A stretch of 64,000 nucleotides of DNA from Eustoma russellianum (GCA_036186865.1 AP025069.1:20713077-20777076), one strand, 5' to 3'. Shown: positions 9,914 through 22,154, counted from the stretch's first letter. The notes: generated by a model from the letters alone, not told the origin. Translations and numbers: made by a program.

Positions 9914-12900
9914 ACTGTAGCGCCCCGCCCGAAACCAGAGTTCCGGCTCAGTGCACCCGCCATACTCTACTCCATAGAGTATAAGGCGTCGATACTATAC
10001 ATGTGCATGTCGACATGAATTATAATCGATATAGCGGAAGCATCTTAAAATAAACTCACGACACGCATATTATTATTACAAACCGTTCAAATCCACACAT
10101 CCACAAATACAACTTCTCACGATAATTTTATTACATCACAATAAATAAAGCTCACACCACAGGTACATAGCTTCAGCCTAAATCTTTACTCACGGGTACT
10201 CTATCTGAGGTTCCTCCTCAATGAACACGGCATCCGGGTCCCTGTTCTCTGAAATGTTAAGAGGCAAGTATGAGCGATAACCACCATCTTTTAATCGCTC
10301 AGCAAGTATTCTTTATAGATACTTCATGTGGATCATACATGGGGAAACAAGTAGTAATAAAGTAACAATATATATAATTACATCTTCGTTTACAATTGAC
10401 AGTATTATATATAAGGGTAAAACAGAACATAAGATTTTGCATCATACCTTATAGATCATATCATTCTTCCTCAGCATATCCTTAGCCTACCTTCCATGCT
10501 TGAACACTAAACCATCTTATACTAAGGTCATAACTTATAACCATCACCTCTACGTACATAATTTTCCTTAGTCATCTTAAGGTATCATGATTGTATAAAT
10601 ATATTAATCACCACCTAAGGGCATGATCATGACATGATGCATAAAACGTGACTTTTCATAAAATGGCTTTTCGTAAACATGGCTTTTCATAAACATGACA
10701 TTTCATAAATTGATAAGATTTTCATAACTTGCGTAAAATGACGTATTCATAACTTGCATAACATGACATTTTCATAACATGAAGACATAACATTTTCATC
10801 ATTGGCTATAGCACTTTTCATAAGAATAATAACACACGACATACCGATCGATTTCCCATGTAGTACATATACGACATAAAACATCATAAACATATGTACA
10901 TGTACTAACGGTGACGCACTATGACAGAGATCCCGTGTCCCAGACCCGGTGTTACACTCGGCCATATACGTAATCATATGCCCCTGACATCTATCACCCC
11001 GATACCGATGTCACGCCAGCGAACATAACATAGTCATAATCATGAACATAACATAACATATCGTGTGTCAATGAAATCGATCGTCTCGCGTTTATTATTC
11101 ACATGCATATGAACTTTTAAAACATGATATGCGTAAAACAACTTTCAAACTTTATCTTCGTGCAACATGAGACTTGTTCGTATGAGATGTTATGGTAAAC
11201 TACATCTTATAACATCATTTACTTATTTTCATCCTACATATCATAACTTAAAGGGATTCCACTTTGACCAACAAAAGGCCATTCGGCCATGAAGCTAAAA
11301 CAGCCCACTTTTCTTCATTTTTCATTCAACACCACTTTCTTAATTTGTATTCTCCCAATTACAACTCATATTCCAACACTTAAGGAAATTGACTTTTAAA
11401 TTCTTAGATCCTTTAATTCTTCAAATACAACAACCTACACTTATACCATACTTTATTCATTATCACATAATTTACATAATAGTATCCATAGCATTTAGCT
11501 TCAAGAAACATTTTTGGTTTCTTAAGTGGCCTTAGGCCGAATACATATATAATATATATATGTATATATTTCATGGTAATACACTTATATGTGTGTGTAT
11601 ATATACTATATAAGATATTTTATACTTTGATTACCTTAAGCCATGTATACATATATGTATAATTATATCCATATATACTTATTTAACATGTCACATCTCA
11701 TTTTACAAACTACTCTATAAGGCCGAAAGTTAGGCCATGTATTATACATATTTATATCTCATTTTTCTTCCTTTTATGCATATGTTGTAAGTTGTAAGTT
11801 CTCATAGGTAACATATACATATTTCTTTCCTTTCTTTTACTAAATCTTAACATTACAACACTAGGAAAAATACATAATCATAAACATGATAATTGACATA
11901 AAGAGTGTACTTCTTGAGCCATATTCATCATCTAATACACATCTAGAAATGGTTATGATGAAACTCAAATGAAGTACTAAAATAGGCCACTTAGCCGTGT
12001 ATATGTGATGTATATGTGAAGATGATGATCATCAAACAACCATTTAGACCATGTATATAAGTCATGCTTATGATGCATACATAAACATGTTAAAGACATG
12101 ATCTTGAAACATATAAACACAAAACATATAAAAATATAAACATGATGATCATCATACAAGAAAACATAATCAAAACAATAAGAATTGAATTCTTTGTACA
12201 TCTTTCTTAATGTTCTTCATTTTATATCATTTGTTCAAAGTTTATATCTATATGTATGTATATATGTGTGATGCCGTATATATATCTTCTATATGTATAT
12301 ATATATACAACAACCGTATATATATATATGTTTCATTTATATACATATAGCCTTTTATAGTTATATATTTGTATATTTCTAACACTACAAGCATAGATCT
12401 TGCTTATTCTTAAAACAAAATTTGAACATACTACATGATGATCCCATTTTTGATATAAACATAAGTATTGAATCTTAAATCCATGAAGGATCTAGGAAGA
12501 GTACTTGCCTTGGTTCACCTTTCTTACACTTAGAAGATGGTTCCTTCACTTGGTTTGGAAGAGACTTCTTCTTCCTTCCTTCCTAGTATGCACGGTTTTA
12601 GGGTTTAAAAGGAGGGTTAGTGAGCAACTTATGAAACTAATTATATAGAAGAATCAAACTTAAACTTTATAAAGTTCTTACCTTGATTTCCTTTAATTCT
12701 AGATGCTACAACCTTCTTGAATCCTTCTTAGTTGATGGAGTGTTTATGATACTTGATTTGAGTGATGTTGGTGTGAATAAAGGAGAAGAAAATCTTCTCC
12801 TTATGGAAGGTGAAGTTTCGGCCAAGAGGGAGGGGAGAGGGTGTTGGAGTGTTCTTGAGTTTTTCTTGAAGATAGAATGAAATTAGTTAATTTGGAGATG

Positions 12901-13363
12901 TATTATTTGAGGAGTTGAAGAAGAAATAAAAATTCCTTCTTTCTAGATGTGGGGGGGCGGTCAAGCATGGGAAGGGATGGGGTGGGAGACAACCTTTAGA
13001 CAAGTATGGGTGTAATGAATGGGTTTTATGACAAGATTCCTAAGCATGCTAATTTTTTTATGCTAAATGTTTAAAGTGTGAGACAAGTTGTCTTCACCTT
13101 CTTTTTCATTTTCCTTTTCTTTTTCTTTCATGTATGTATTTTATTTTCTTTTATTTAAGGTAGTATAATATTGTTGTGTCATGTATTTCTTTTTGATTTA
13201 ATTTATACTAATAGTTTAAGTTGTTACTAACTAAGTTAATTTGAGCTTTTATTGTGTGGATTCAAACATTTATGATATATTTGCTAATGAATCGTACACC
13301 TATGAGATTATGTTTACGGTATTGGAGGTTGATACTACATAACGAATTTTCTGGGCTGTAACA
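9914..13363 (-). repeat. 5' LTR of element B (LTR proper 9916-13363)
   Basis: Near-identical partner of 1467-4915, TG...CA on either strand. It would contain the promoter for transcription towards lower coordinates. The open frames within it (10747-10977, 11977-12201, 12683-12880) duplicate those in the other LTR. Observed differences are single substitutions, a TA-repeat length change near 12320 and a G-run change near 12955. Confidence 0.95.
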
Positions 13364-13368
13364 ATAAG
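13364..13368. repeat. Target-site duplication ataag, right copy, for element B
   Basis: Matches 1462-1466 exactly and directly abuts the CA end of element B. Confidence 0.95.
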
Positions 13369-15041
13369 AGTTTGAAGTACTTATTCACACAAAAAGAGCT
13401 AAACATGCGTCAGAGGAGATGGCTTGAGTTGTTGAAGGACTACGATTTGACTATTAGCTACCATCCGGGGAAGGCAAACCGAGTTACGGATGCCCTGAGT
13501 AGGAAGTCTAACCATGCCAGACAGACGCCGTTGGAAAGGGATATGGCAGAGTTAGACCTTGACATTGTGGACTCCACAGCTAATGTTCTAGCGGCGTTGA
13601 TTATCACTCCATCTTTGATCGAGCAGATCAAAGAGGCGCAGAAGGGAGATGTAGCACTTAGTGAGATTCGAGAGAGGATGATGACTAGTCAAGTTGATGG
13701 TTTTCAGATCCATGACGACGGCAGTATGTGGTTTCAAGGGAGGCTATGTGTTCCGGAGGATGAGGATCTCAGAAGAGCAGTACTGAAAGAGGCACACAAC
13801 TCGAAGATGTCTATTCACCCGGGTACTACAAAGATGTGTAATGACCTAAAGAAGCATTATTGGTGGAGCAGTATGAAGACACATATAGCTGAGTTTGTTG
13901 AGAGGTGTCTAGTATGTCAGCAGGTCAAGGCAGAACACCAGAGACCAGGGGGTTTGTTGATGCCGTTAGAGATCCCTGAATGGAAATGGGAGCATGTAAC
14001 TATGGATTTCGTGATAGGTCTTCCGAGGACAAGGAATGGTAATGACATGATCTGGGTGATTGTAGACCTTTTGACTAAGTCCGCTCCTTTCCTACCAGTG
14101 CCAAATGATGTGACGCTGGAGAGGTTGGTTACACTCTATGTCGACAACATCATCAGTTTACATGGCATCCCAGGCAGTATTGTCTCAGATCGTGACTCGA
14201 AATTCACATCCAGGTTTTGGTCAGCATGTCAGAGGAGAATGGGGACCGAGTTACGATTGAGTACTGCGTTTCACCCACAAACATATGGGCAGCCAGAGAG
14301 AACCATACAGACGTTGGAGGATATGTTGAGAGCTTGCGCCATCGATTTCAAGGGGAACTGGGACAGTATGATCAAGTTGATTGAGTTCTCCTACAACAAC
14401 AGTCATCACAGCGCCATTGGCATGGCACCATTTGAGGCGCTTTATGGGCGTAAGTGCAGATCCCTATTCTTTGGGATGAAGTTGGAGAGCGTGTTATTAC
14501 TGGTCCTGAGCTTGTTGAGCAAACCAAGGAGAAGATTAGGTTGATTCGGGAAAGGCTTAAGTTTGCTCAAGATAGAAGTAAGAGCTGGGCTGACTCGAAG
14601 AGGCGTCCTTTGGAGTTTAATGTTGGAGAAAAAGTATATCTAAAAGTATCGCCTATGAAGGGTGTTGCACGCTTTGGTCTAAAGGGTAAGCTGAGACCTC
14701 GGTACATTGGCCCCTATAAGGTGCTCAAAAGGATTGGTTCATTAGCTTACCGTTTGGCGTTGCCTCCAGCGCTAGCACAAGTGCATGACGTATTCCATGT
14801 TTCTCAGTTAAGGAGGTACGCCCCGGATCCGAGTCATGCACTGGACACACCGCCTTTGAGAATCAGACCGGACACATCATATGAAGAGACTCCTGTTCGG
14901 ATTATTGACCGCAAGGACCAGGTGCTCAGGAGAAGAATCATTCCATACGTCAAGGTTCAATGGAGCAATCACAGAGAGAACGAAGCAACTTGAGAGCTGG
15001 AGGAGCAGATGCGCGAACGCTACCCTGAACTCTTCAATTAA
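13369..15041 (+). pseudogene. Element A pol, second part: RNase H end, integrase, chromodomain
   Basis: It resumes with SLKYLFTQKELNMRQRRWLEL of RNase H. Integrase follows: zinc region (HNSKMSIHPGTTKM, CLVCQQVKAEHQRP), core aspartates (MDFVIGLPRT, SDRDSKFTSRFW) and glutamate (PERTIQTLED). A one-base frameshift lies near 14460, after GRKCRS; the other frame continues WDEVGERVITGPELVEQ to the chromodomain-like VKVQWSNHRENEAT. There the tryptophan codon is TGA (14991-14993), a nonsense change. Beyond it the frame reads ELEEQMRERYPELFN and ends at 15041. The homologous stretch of element B is intact, which makes both lesions clear. Confidence 0.9.
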
Positions 15042-15120
15042 AATACATCGACTCTTCGCGGCCTCTACAATTAAGTTACGTCAAGTTTCGAGGACGAAAC
15101 TTTTTATAAGATGGGTAGGA
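15042..15120 (+). promoter_or_regulatory. Element A 3' untranslated segment and polypurine tract
   Basis: A short non-coding segment follows the pol stop and ends in the purine-rich stretch agatgggtagga (15109-15120) directly before the LTR start. The motif tttcgaggacgaaac, also seen on the minus strand just inside the element B LTR (near 4928-4950), is shared by the two elements. Confidence 0.7.
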
Positions 15121-15298
15121 TGTTACACCCGGAAATTTTCGAATTAGTCGTGATGTGCTAATTTAGGAATTAAGTAGCCGTGGGATGTAACAACTATCCG
15201 GAATTAAATTAAATGTAGCGTGTCGATTGTGTTCAAGAAATTGTGAAATGATATAAGGATGTTACATAAGTATATAATAAAAGAAAATGTAAGAGGTA

Positions 15299-15302
<4 letters not shown>

Positions 15303-15351
<49 letters not shown>
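15303..15351. repeat. (TA)n microsatellite
   Basis: About 24 uninterrupted AT dinucleotides inside the element A LTR. Confidence 0.98.
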
Positions 15352-15354
<3 letters not shown>

Positions 15355-17011
15355 AGTCCCGTAGGATATTAAAAAAATAAATAATAATGAAAAAATAATA
15401 ATAATAATAATAAAATAATGCTTAATGAAGGATTGGGAAATTGAATATTAAATGAATAAAAAAAAGGTAAACATGGATTACGTGGGGGGAATAACCGTTT
15501 CCCCCCACAAATGTCGCCTGGAACGTTAATAAAAAAAGGGGCAGCGGGGGAATGGTTAACAAAAAGGAAAAAGGAGTAAATTACAGTGAAGAAATAATAT
15601 AGAGAAAGGGTGCAAAACTGAGAAGAGAGCAAACTGAGAAGAGAGAAGAGGAAAGAGAGAAGGAGAGGGAAAAGGGAGGAGAAGCCAACAAGGTTTATTC
15701 TACTCGCGTAATTTCTGTAGAGAAAAAGGGGTTTGAGTGATTTTCAAATGCATGATTTAAATGTGCACAAAAACGAGCATAAGATAAAACGTGCATGATA
15801 TATAGACATGTGTGCATGATAACTTGACATTACTTGCCTTATTTAGCTTATATATTATGTTGCCGTACTAACGAGCCATGAAGCATTAAAGCTTACATCA
15901 TATGGCGAACATTTGTTGAGTTTATACTATTTTCAGGTGCCACAATTAATGAACTAAAGTAGTTCATTAAGTGAAGTACTTAGTTTAATAAACTAAGTAG
16001 TTCATTAAAGGAAGATGCATTTGGAAAAGGCACAAAGGCAACATGGCTATGGAAGGAAAGTCTTCTCCTCCTCCCCACATTTAATTCCACACGTTTTTAT
16101 ACATATATATACTATATTTTCAGATTTTTTATAAAAGGCACATACACATGTATTCCAACGTACTACCGACACGTTATATATCTTACGTACGTACGTTAAC
16201 GTCACACCACTATACTTAACTCATATTTATGAGTATATTCAGGTCTTATATCATATGATATAAGATATGGTGATGACAAATTAAATACGACACGATAAAA
16301 GGTTCTAAACCGAAATTTGTCGTATCGGACGAATACCGAAACTTCGCCAACGTGTCACGTACTTGCCATAAATAAATGGCCAGCCCATATACATCAAAAA
16401 TTGATGTAAATTTCGTGCACATCACTGAAAAATCAGGCAAAAATACTTTCCATGTTGGCACACACAAATCACCCCACATTTAGGCCAAAATGTGAAGATT
16501 CCAATTTTAATTTTGTCACATGTTTATGGTACCACTTTAAATCAGACAAGAGCTGAAATTTAAAGTATATATTATATATATTATGTATAACATAATATAT
16601 ATATCATGTGCAAAAGTTGGAATTTAAATTAGAGAAAAATCGGGTAATCGATAAATATCGAAAATTCGGTTTTCTACGCACTTAACATGGAACGTTTTTC
16701 TTGACCATGATGTGACACGTATCTAGACACTTTTTACATATAATATACATCTTAAAGTGTTCTAGAAAAATTAAATTAAGGGCTGATTGGAATATTACAT
16801 GTGTGTATTATTAAATGTGCACTATTTTACAAAGTTAGCAAAAATAAATTTCAGCACATGTATATACACAATTTAAACGTCACTACAGCTGAGATGGAGC
16901 ACATGTGGAGTCTTGTTGGCATGTTGATTGGTCAAGGATCAATCATACAATGTTGAGAAATCAAAGAGAGAAGCTACAAAAGGTAAGTATTCAACATATA
17001 CCTCTCTTATG

Positions 17012-17038
17012 TCACATGCTAAAAATTTCAGCATGTCA
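17012..17038. repeat. Palindrome 1 in C1
   Basis: cacatgct...agcatgtc, an imperfect inverted repeat around aaaaatttc, followed ~10 bases later by TGGCCGA. Confidence 0.8.
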
Positions 17039-17168
17039 CACTTGTCTTGGCCGAATTCTTCACCATTAAGGAAGATATTTTGTCAATTTTTCATTAAAGG
17101 ATTAATTAAAGGAGTTATGGAAATGATTTGAATTTTATGTAAGGTAATTAAGTGTGATATTTTACATA

Positions 17169-17200
17169 TCACACATGCTGAAATTTTTCAGCATGTGTGA
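17169..17200. repeat. Palindrome 2 in C1 (15-nt perfect arms)
   Basis: The arms tcacacatgctgaaa (17169-17183) and tttcagcatgtgtga (17186-17200) are perfect complements with a 2-nt centre; ctGGCCGA follows. Confidence 0.9.
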
Positions 17201-17344
17201 GGGGTGTGCTGGCCGAATGTTGCTCCTCTTTGTGTCCAAGTTCATTCTTCATTTGGTAGCAAGACTTACTTTATATAATTGATTTATTTTTATGACAAAA
17301 ATTCAAAGGAAAATGGAAAAAATCTGAATTTATCTCATGTTGTA

Positions 17345-17365
17345 AATGCTGAAAATTTCAGCATT
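17345..17365. repeat. Palindrome 3 in C1
   Basis: Arms aatgctgaaa and tttcagcatt, again followed by ctGGCCGA about 12 bases on. Confidence 0.85.
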
Positions 17366-19075
17366 GAAAATTAGGGTGCTGGCCGATTTTTGTGAGTAGG
17401 AAAGAGGATATTGTGTGTCTTGCACTTTATGACAAAATTTGAGAATTATGGTATGATTTAATGATTGATTTTTTGGCAAATATTTAGTGTTTATTTCAGA
17501 TTTTCCATGTCATCAAATGATGACAACAATGAGCCAATAAAGAGGTGCCAAGTAAGCAACAACTAAATGATGGTCCAATGGAATGATGCCAAGTAAGCAA
17601 AGCATTGTCACCATGATGTCTTACACTCTCTCAAGCACTTAAAAGGAAATTTTTCAAGAGGGGAAAAGGCCATAGGGGACGGCTGCCACAATTAAAAAGG
17701 GAGAAGAAGAACAAACAAAAACAAGAAGAAGAATTGCTTTCAAAAGTGATCAAATTGCCAAGCTTCTTTTCTCCTACTTCTTCTTTCTTCCTTCTCTTGT
17801 AAAAAGCCTATTGTATATTACTTCTTTCAATCTTGAATAGGCTTCATATAAACCACCATTCATTCATCTTTGTAAAAGATTGATCAAGGTGTGATCAATC
17901 TTCATTCTAGCGAGGTGGTGGTGTTCGTGTGAATTGTACTCGTCATACAAGGTTTGTAAAGGGTTGGAGTTAGGTGTAACTCTATCAACCCTGCGGTAAG
18001 GTGTACTGCGTGTGTGTGATTAGTGTGAACCAAGGAAGGTGTTCCTTGAAGACTGGAGTAGGTTGTTTATAACCGAACCAGTATAAAAATCTCGGTGCAA
18101 TTTACTTTCAGCATTTACTTTTCAGTTTCTGCACTGTTTATCCGTTTTGTTTACGTTGGTAAAAATAGTAAACGATTTTCAAAAATTATAAAAATTTCCA
18201 GAAACATACATAAACGTTCTAGGGTTAATTTGGCACAAGTTTCAACCCTTTTGGACAAGTATAGGTCAGTCAAACATCAAAAGTTCTGAGACTAGTGCAA
18301 TCTGATTTTCAGACTTGCAAAGGTTGAGACTTTGGTTGTATTTGACCTACTTTCCAAAATAATTTTCCAAAACTGTTTCAACCCATTTAAATATAGTGTG
18401 TGAAGAGTTATTGGTCAAATTGTCAGATCATTTGGACGTTCACACAAATAGGAATTAATTTTTCAAAACCATCTACCGTTTCTGGCAGATTTGCACAATC
18501 TGAGTGCCAACGGTTTTTGAAGGGGTTAAAGGTTGAATTTTGATTTGAAATTTTTAGGGGACCCTCATAACATCTGAGGTTAAGTTCTCTCAAAATTTCA
18601 TAATTTTTGGAGACCTCTAACCTAGTTTTAAAAACGTTTTAAAACTGGTCCTGAAAACAGAAACTGTTTTCAGAACTTGAATTGTTCAAGTTTAAAGAAA
18701 TTTTAAAAAACCACATTTTCCGCACCCACTATTCAACCCCCCCTTCTAGTGGTGCCTTGCAGATTGTCTGCAATCCAGGTAGGTTCCTTTTCTCCCTCCA
18801 AATTGGTATAAGTCAAGCATGCTTCAATGGTAGATTATGTGTTTTTGTTGATTGATTGTTGATATCTATATCACGTTGTTGCATCTGTGAAAGTCTTGCT
18901 ATTTTGGAGTTTACCGAATGCGTCTACTTGTTTTGCGTTGCTTGGATTTGATTTTAGGAAAAAATTTGATAATCAAAATTATCACACTTTTGGTCATGAT
19001 TATAAGTTTTAATTTTTATTTTGGCCTTAGTATATGTTCCTATAGATTGGAAATAGGTGGGAATATAGATCGGGG

Positions 19076-19460
19076 TCGAAAAACAGCCGCCGGAGGCGGC
19101 CAGAGCGCCTCACGCGCCGCCAGAGTGGCCGGGCGTGGACTACACGCACGCTGGGAGGCTGCTGGACGCGTTTTGTCTGTAAATTAAAAAAATATATAAA
19201 TCAAACTGCCAGCAGACCAGACCAGCCCCTTAATGGGCCGCTGGCTGGCTGCAGCAGAGCCAGCCCATTTAAATGTTATAATAAAAAAAGGGGAAGGCTG
19301 GTAACGGACCAGGCCGGATGGCCAGCGGACCGGGCCATACATCAGCCGGCCCATTTATGCGAATGTGTAAAAAAAAGGGCTGGCGCAGGCCAGTCCGCTT
19401 TCGGACCGGACAAGAGGAAAAGCGGGCCAGGGCTGGCGGAACAGGGCCAGCCCAATTTGT
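19076..19460. repeat. GC-rich block with repeated ggccagc words in the element A LTR
   Basis: It is strongly GC-rich against AT-rich surroundings. Words such as gccagc, ggccgg and gaccagncc recur on both strands, giving many short inverted repeats. Open frames here (18918-19187, 19318-19524) look compositional. No gene seen. Confidence 0.6.
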
Positions 19461-19902
19461 TAAGATTAATTATTTTCTGGAATTTCTGAAATTAGGTAAA
19501 TGGTATTTATTTAACTTAAATTAGTAATAATTATGGAAAAATTATAAATAAATATCAAAAAATTATAAATAAATTCCAGAAACTATAAAATGTAAAAATT
19601 AAATTATTTTCACTAAATTTCAGTAATTGTGATAATTTATTTAATTCGGATAATTAGGGAATAAATAGAAATAAATTAGGGAAAATGAGAAAAAATATAG
19701 AAAATGCACAATAAATGTATACAAGCCATGGAAAAATAGCTTTGACTTCGAACGACAATAAATCATTATTCGGATAATAAATACACCTAGATTTGAGTGC
19801 CGGAGGATGGTGAGGATGAGCCAGGGGCCTCAGACGATTGTGTTATTTACATTCATGGCACGTGCATTGCATTTATGGTGGGTCGTGACGTACGGGACAC
19901 GG

Positions 19903-19985
19903 GCGCTCAGTATGGTGTACGGTGGCGGGGCCATGCACACTCAGTATGGTGTATGGTGGCAGGGCCACGCACACTCAGTATGGTG
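19903..19985. repeat. Minisatellite of ~34 bp, about 2.5 units
   Basis: The unit begins ctcagtatggtgtanggtgg and ends ggccacgcaca. Three starts are seen within 80 bases in the element A LTR. Confidence 0.85.
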
Positions 19986-20594
19986 ACTGTGGGTGGGTAC
20001 GACCCACAGCCACTCATTTAGGACCCGGTTCATGCATTGCACGGTGGAGATATCGGCATTCTGTGTGACATGACTTTGTTGCGTGTGACATGCATAACTG
20101 GACATGCATCATAATGCTGCATATTCTTTATTTGTAGTGAATTACTTTTCCGCGTTCTTTTATATGCTTATGTGTTATCATGTTTTATGTGCTATGTGTC
20201 ATATCATTCTGGTATGTGCGTTTTATACTAGTTGGAGGCAGGTGCCTACTGAGTGATTTCCTATCACTCACCCCTACTCCCCCCCCCCCTCCAGGTGAGC
20301 AGGAAGAGGTCTTCGATTATGTCTTTGTTGAGGATGGGGCTGACGCGGTGGAGTGGGCAGAGTGATGGCCGCATTTAGGACACGGGACGATCTTGTCGAC
20401 ATTTGTTATTAGTTTATTGGGATTTCATTAGTCACTATCCTGATTAGACAGTTGGCACATTGATGTTATTGTTAGTACTGGTTTAGTGTTTTATGGAGAT
20501 ATTTTCTTTTATTCATGGAATTTAATGAATGGTATTTCGTTTCCGCGCGAAAAATTTCTACGTCTTTTCGGATATGTTGGAAATCGATTCGACG

Positions 20595-20666
20595 CTTTGT
20601 ATTCTTCTTAGTGAGATACGGCGGGNNNNNNNNNNCTTTGTATTCTTCTTAGTGAGATACGGCGGG
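20595..20666. other. Assembly gap of 10 N flanked by a 31-bp duplicate
   Basis: The 31 bases at 20595-20625 are repeated exactly at 20636-20666, on either side of the N run (20626-20635). This is the pattern of two contig ends that overlap but were not merged, so the true sequence probably has one copy and no gap. Confidence 0.9.
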
Positions 20667-20701
20667 CGTACTGTTCCCGATGCTAGAGTTCGGGCGCTAC
20701 A

Positions 20702-21166
20702 TTATGTGACTCTATCTTTCTGTGTAGATGTTACTAATCTTGAGTTAACAAAGTGAAACACGTACGTAGCATCTTCTGATAGTTCATTTAGTCAGAAGTG
20801 TCTACATACCTAAAGCTGGTTATCTTATAGTGTTGTATGAAATTACTTTGTTTTACATGAAAGTCTAGAGGTAATTAAGTACTTTACTACGTCATTTTTA
20901 CCTTCTGAAAGACCAATTCTGACTTAGCTTAAAAAACAAAAGCTGTACAATACAAAGTGAGGTGTTCGACTCATCTTGAATCACCTCAGTTCGAGCTGCA
21001 AAACTTAAGATATGAGTAAAATTGAAATAGTTGTCCATTCAGAAGTTGGAGAGTGCTACTGGAGCTTGTACCTTCCCTATTTTTTTGGGAAGCACTCCAC
21101 GTAGCTTCAAGGAGAGATCCTTATAATCACATAACAGGGTTTTCAGCTATTTTTCACACTTCAAAT
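20702..21166. other. No gene seen; flank of element A
   Basis: AT-rich sequence without a convincing open frame, repeat or RNA gene. The right-hand target duplication of element A should begin at 20702 (ttatg), but its left partner is outside the window. Confidence 0.5.
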
Positions 21167-21810
21167 TAGGGTGTCAAACAGGTCGTGTCTCGTATTTCGT
21201 GTTTCGTGTTTCGTGTTTTGTTTTTTTCGAGTTTTGGGTATCAAAGTATCAGACTCATACCTTATCCGTTTGCTTCGCGTGTATGGAAGCAGATACCCAA
21301 ACATGTACATGTCAGGTTTCACGTCGTGTATCGGGTATACCCACGAACTTGACAAGTATAAATATTTCAGGTCGTGTATGGGTCATTTCATGTATTTTTC
21401 AAGTATTTTCAGGTTTGGTGTATTTTCAGGTTTCATTTATTTAAACGACTGGGAGTACTCACCAAATAACAGTAGAAAGTCAACAGGATGATGAGTTATG
21501 GATTATGGGGGTAGCAGCGTCAAAAGTCATGGCAATTGTATGCAGCAAGGGAGGAAATAGGGAATGAAATAGGAGGGATTAAGTTAGGTTTAGACTAGGA
21601 TTTTTTTTAATTTATTAATTTATAATTTATATTTAAAATATATTTTTAAAAAATCGGGCGGATATACATAGACACGATCCGCTCTTAGCGGGTAACTTTC
21701 AGGTCTTACCCGATTTGTTCACGAAATCCGCTAAGACCATACCCATACCCGCGAAGAACGTGTCAGGTTTGAGTCGTGTTTTTGTGTCGTGTCTGAGATC
21801 GCCACCCCTA
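21167..21810. mobile_element. hAT-like non-autonomous element (644 bp), degraded
   Basis: It starts TAGGGTGTCAAAC and ends GCCACCCCTA, whose complement TAGGGGTGGC resembles the start, as in hAT-type terminal repeats. Inside, gtcgtgt/cgtgttt words are repeated in both orientations near the two ends. The flanking 8-mers cttcaaat and ctttacac match at only 5 of 8 positions, so the boundary is tentative. No transposase is present. Confidence 0.5.
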
Positions 21811-22154
21811 CTTTACACCCCTAAAACACACACCAAATGACTCTAATCTATCCCAAAACGTCATCAACCATCGCAAATAGCATCAATGATCCTAAAATCA
21901 TCAATTCACATGATAACCGATACACAAACCATATGCAAACCAATCCATCATCCTCTTCCATTCATCTCAACACCAAAGTAAAAACAACAAAAATACTTAA
22001 AAAGATCAACATTCGTTACCTCAAATTCTTATTTTCCTATTACAAGTCTTTCAATGATAAGGCTAGTCTCCTTCCTCATCGTCTGTGGAACCTAAAACAC
22101 CCAGAAACGACATATTCGTCTCTTAGATCATAAACTCGATCTACTTCCGGATAT
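21811..22154. other. No gene seen
   Basis: AT-rich. The open frame 21837-22133 has a low-complexity S/N/K-rich composition, no recognisable domain and no splice or signal context. Confidence 0.5.

Larger units (their letters stand above)
1467..13363 (-). mobile_element. Element B: nearly complete Ty3/gypsy chromovirus (Tekay/Del type), 11.9 kb
   Basis: A full-length element on the minus strand, nested in the RNase H region of element A. It has two LTRs of 3449 and 3448 bp, a primer-binding site resembling the tRNA-iMet complement, a polypurine tract, and gag, protease, RT, RNase H, integrase and a C-terminal chromodomain-like segment. The very long LTRs and a C-terminus ending in a VKVQWSNH...EATWE motif fit the Tekay (Del) chromovirus clade. 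About 16 differences are visible between the LTRs, roughly 0.5%, so the insertion is recent. Coding is interrupted by two apparent introns and one frameshift in gag; pol otherwise reads open. Confidence 0.95.
15721..18777. mobile_element. Insert C1: 3.06-kb non-coding repeat, probable solo LTR
   Basis: It aligns over its whole length with 44928-47988 (C2), roughly 80-85% identical by eye, and the two are within a few bases of equal length. It interrupts the element A LTR, flanked by tgtag / ggtag (4 of 5 match). It codes for no recognisable protein. The tail ATTCAACCCCCCCTTCTAGTGG is of a kind common at the ends of plant LTRs, and the right end is CA. I therefore infer a solo LTR, or a non-autonomous element of an unidentified LTR family. 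It contains three palindromes, each followed shortly by TGGCCGA, and short inverted repeats at 15948-15999. Confidence 0.7.
1..20701 (+). mobile_element. Element A: Ty3/gypsy chromovirus (Tekay/Del type), partial, interrupted
   Basis: The 5' LTR, gag and protease lie outside the window. What remains is the RT to chromodomain part of pol in two pieces (1-1466 and 13369-15041) and a 3' LTR (15121-20701). The two pol pieces join exactly where element B is inserted: the RNase H motif FTDHK stops at 1466 and SLKYLF resumes at 13369, with the 5-bp target ataag duplicated. The 3' LTR is interrupted by insert C1. The LTR begins TGTTACACCCGG and ends GGGCGCTACA, resembling the ends of element B read on its own strand, so A and B belong to the same clade. 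Pol carries frameshifts and stops, so A is inactive. Confidence 0.9.
15121..20701 (+). repeat. 3' LTR of element A, split by insert C1
   Basis: The LTR runs 15121-15720 and resumes at about 18778, ending GGGCGCTACA at 20701, so about 2.5 kb without the insert. It includes a (TA)n tract (15303-15351), purine-rich and GGGGGA-type segments, a markedly GC-rich block (19076-19460), a ~34-bp tandem repeat (19903-19985) and the N gap. The matching 5' LTR is outside the window, so age and target duplication cannot be read. Confidence 0.85.

Noticed and set aside
15721..18777. Helitron explanation for C1 and C2
   Set aside because: Both copies are flanked by short duplications, not an A/T insertion without duplication, and there is no CTRR end with a 3' hairpin.
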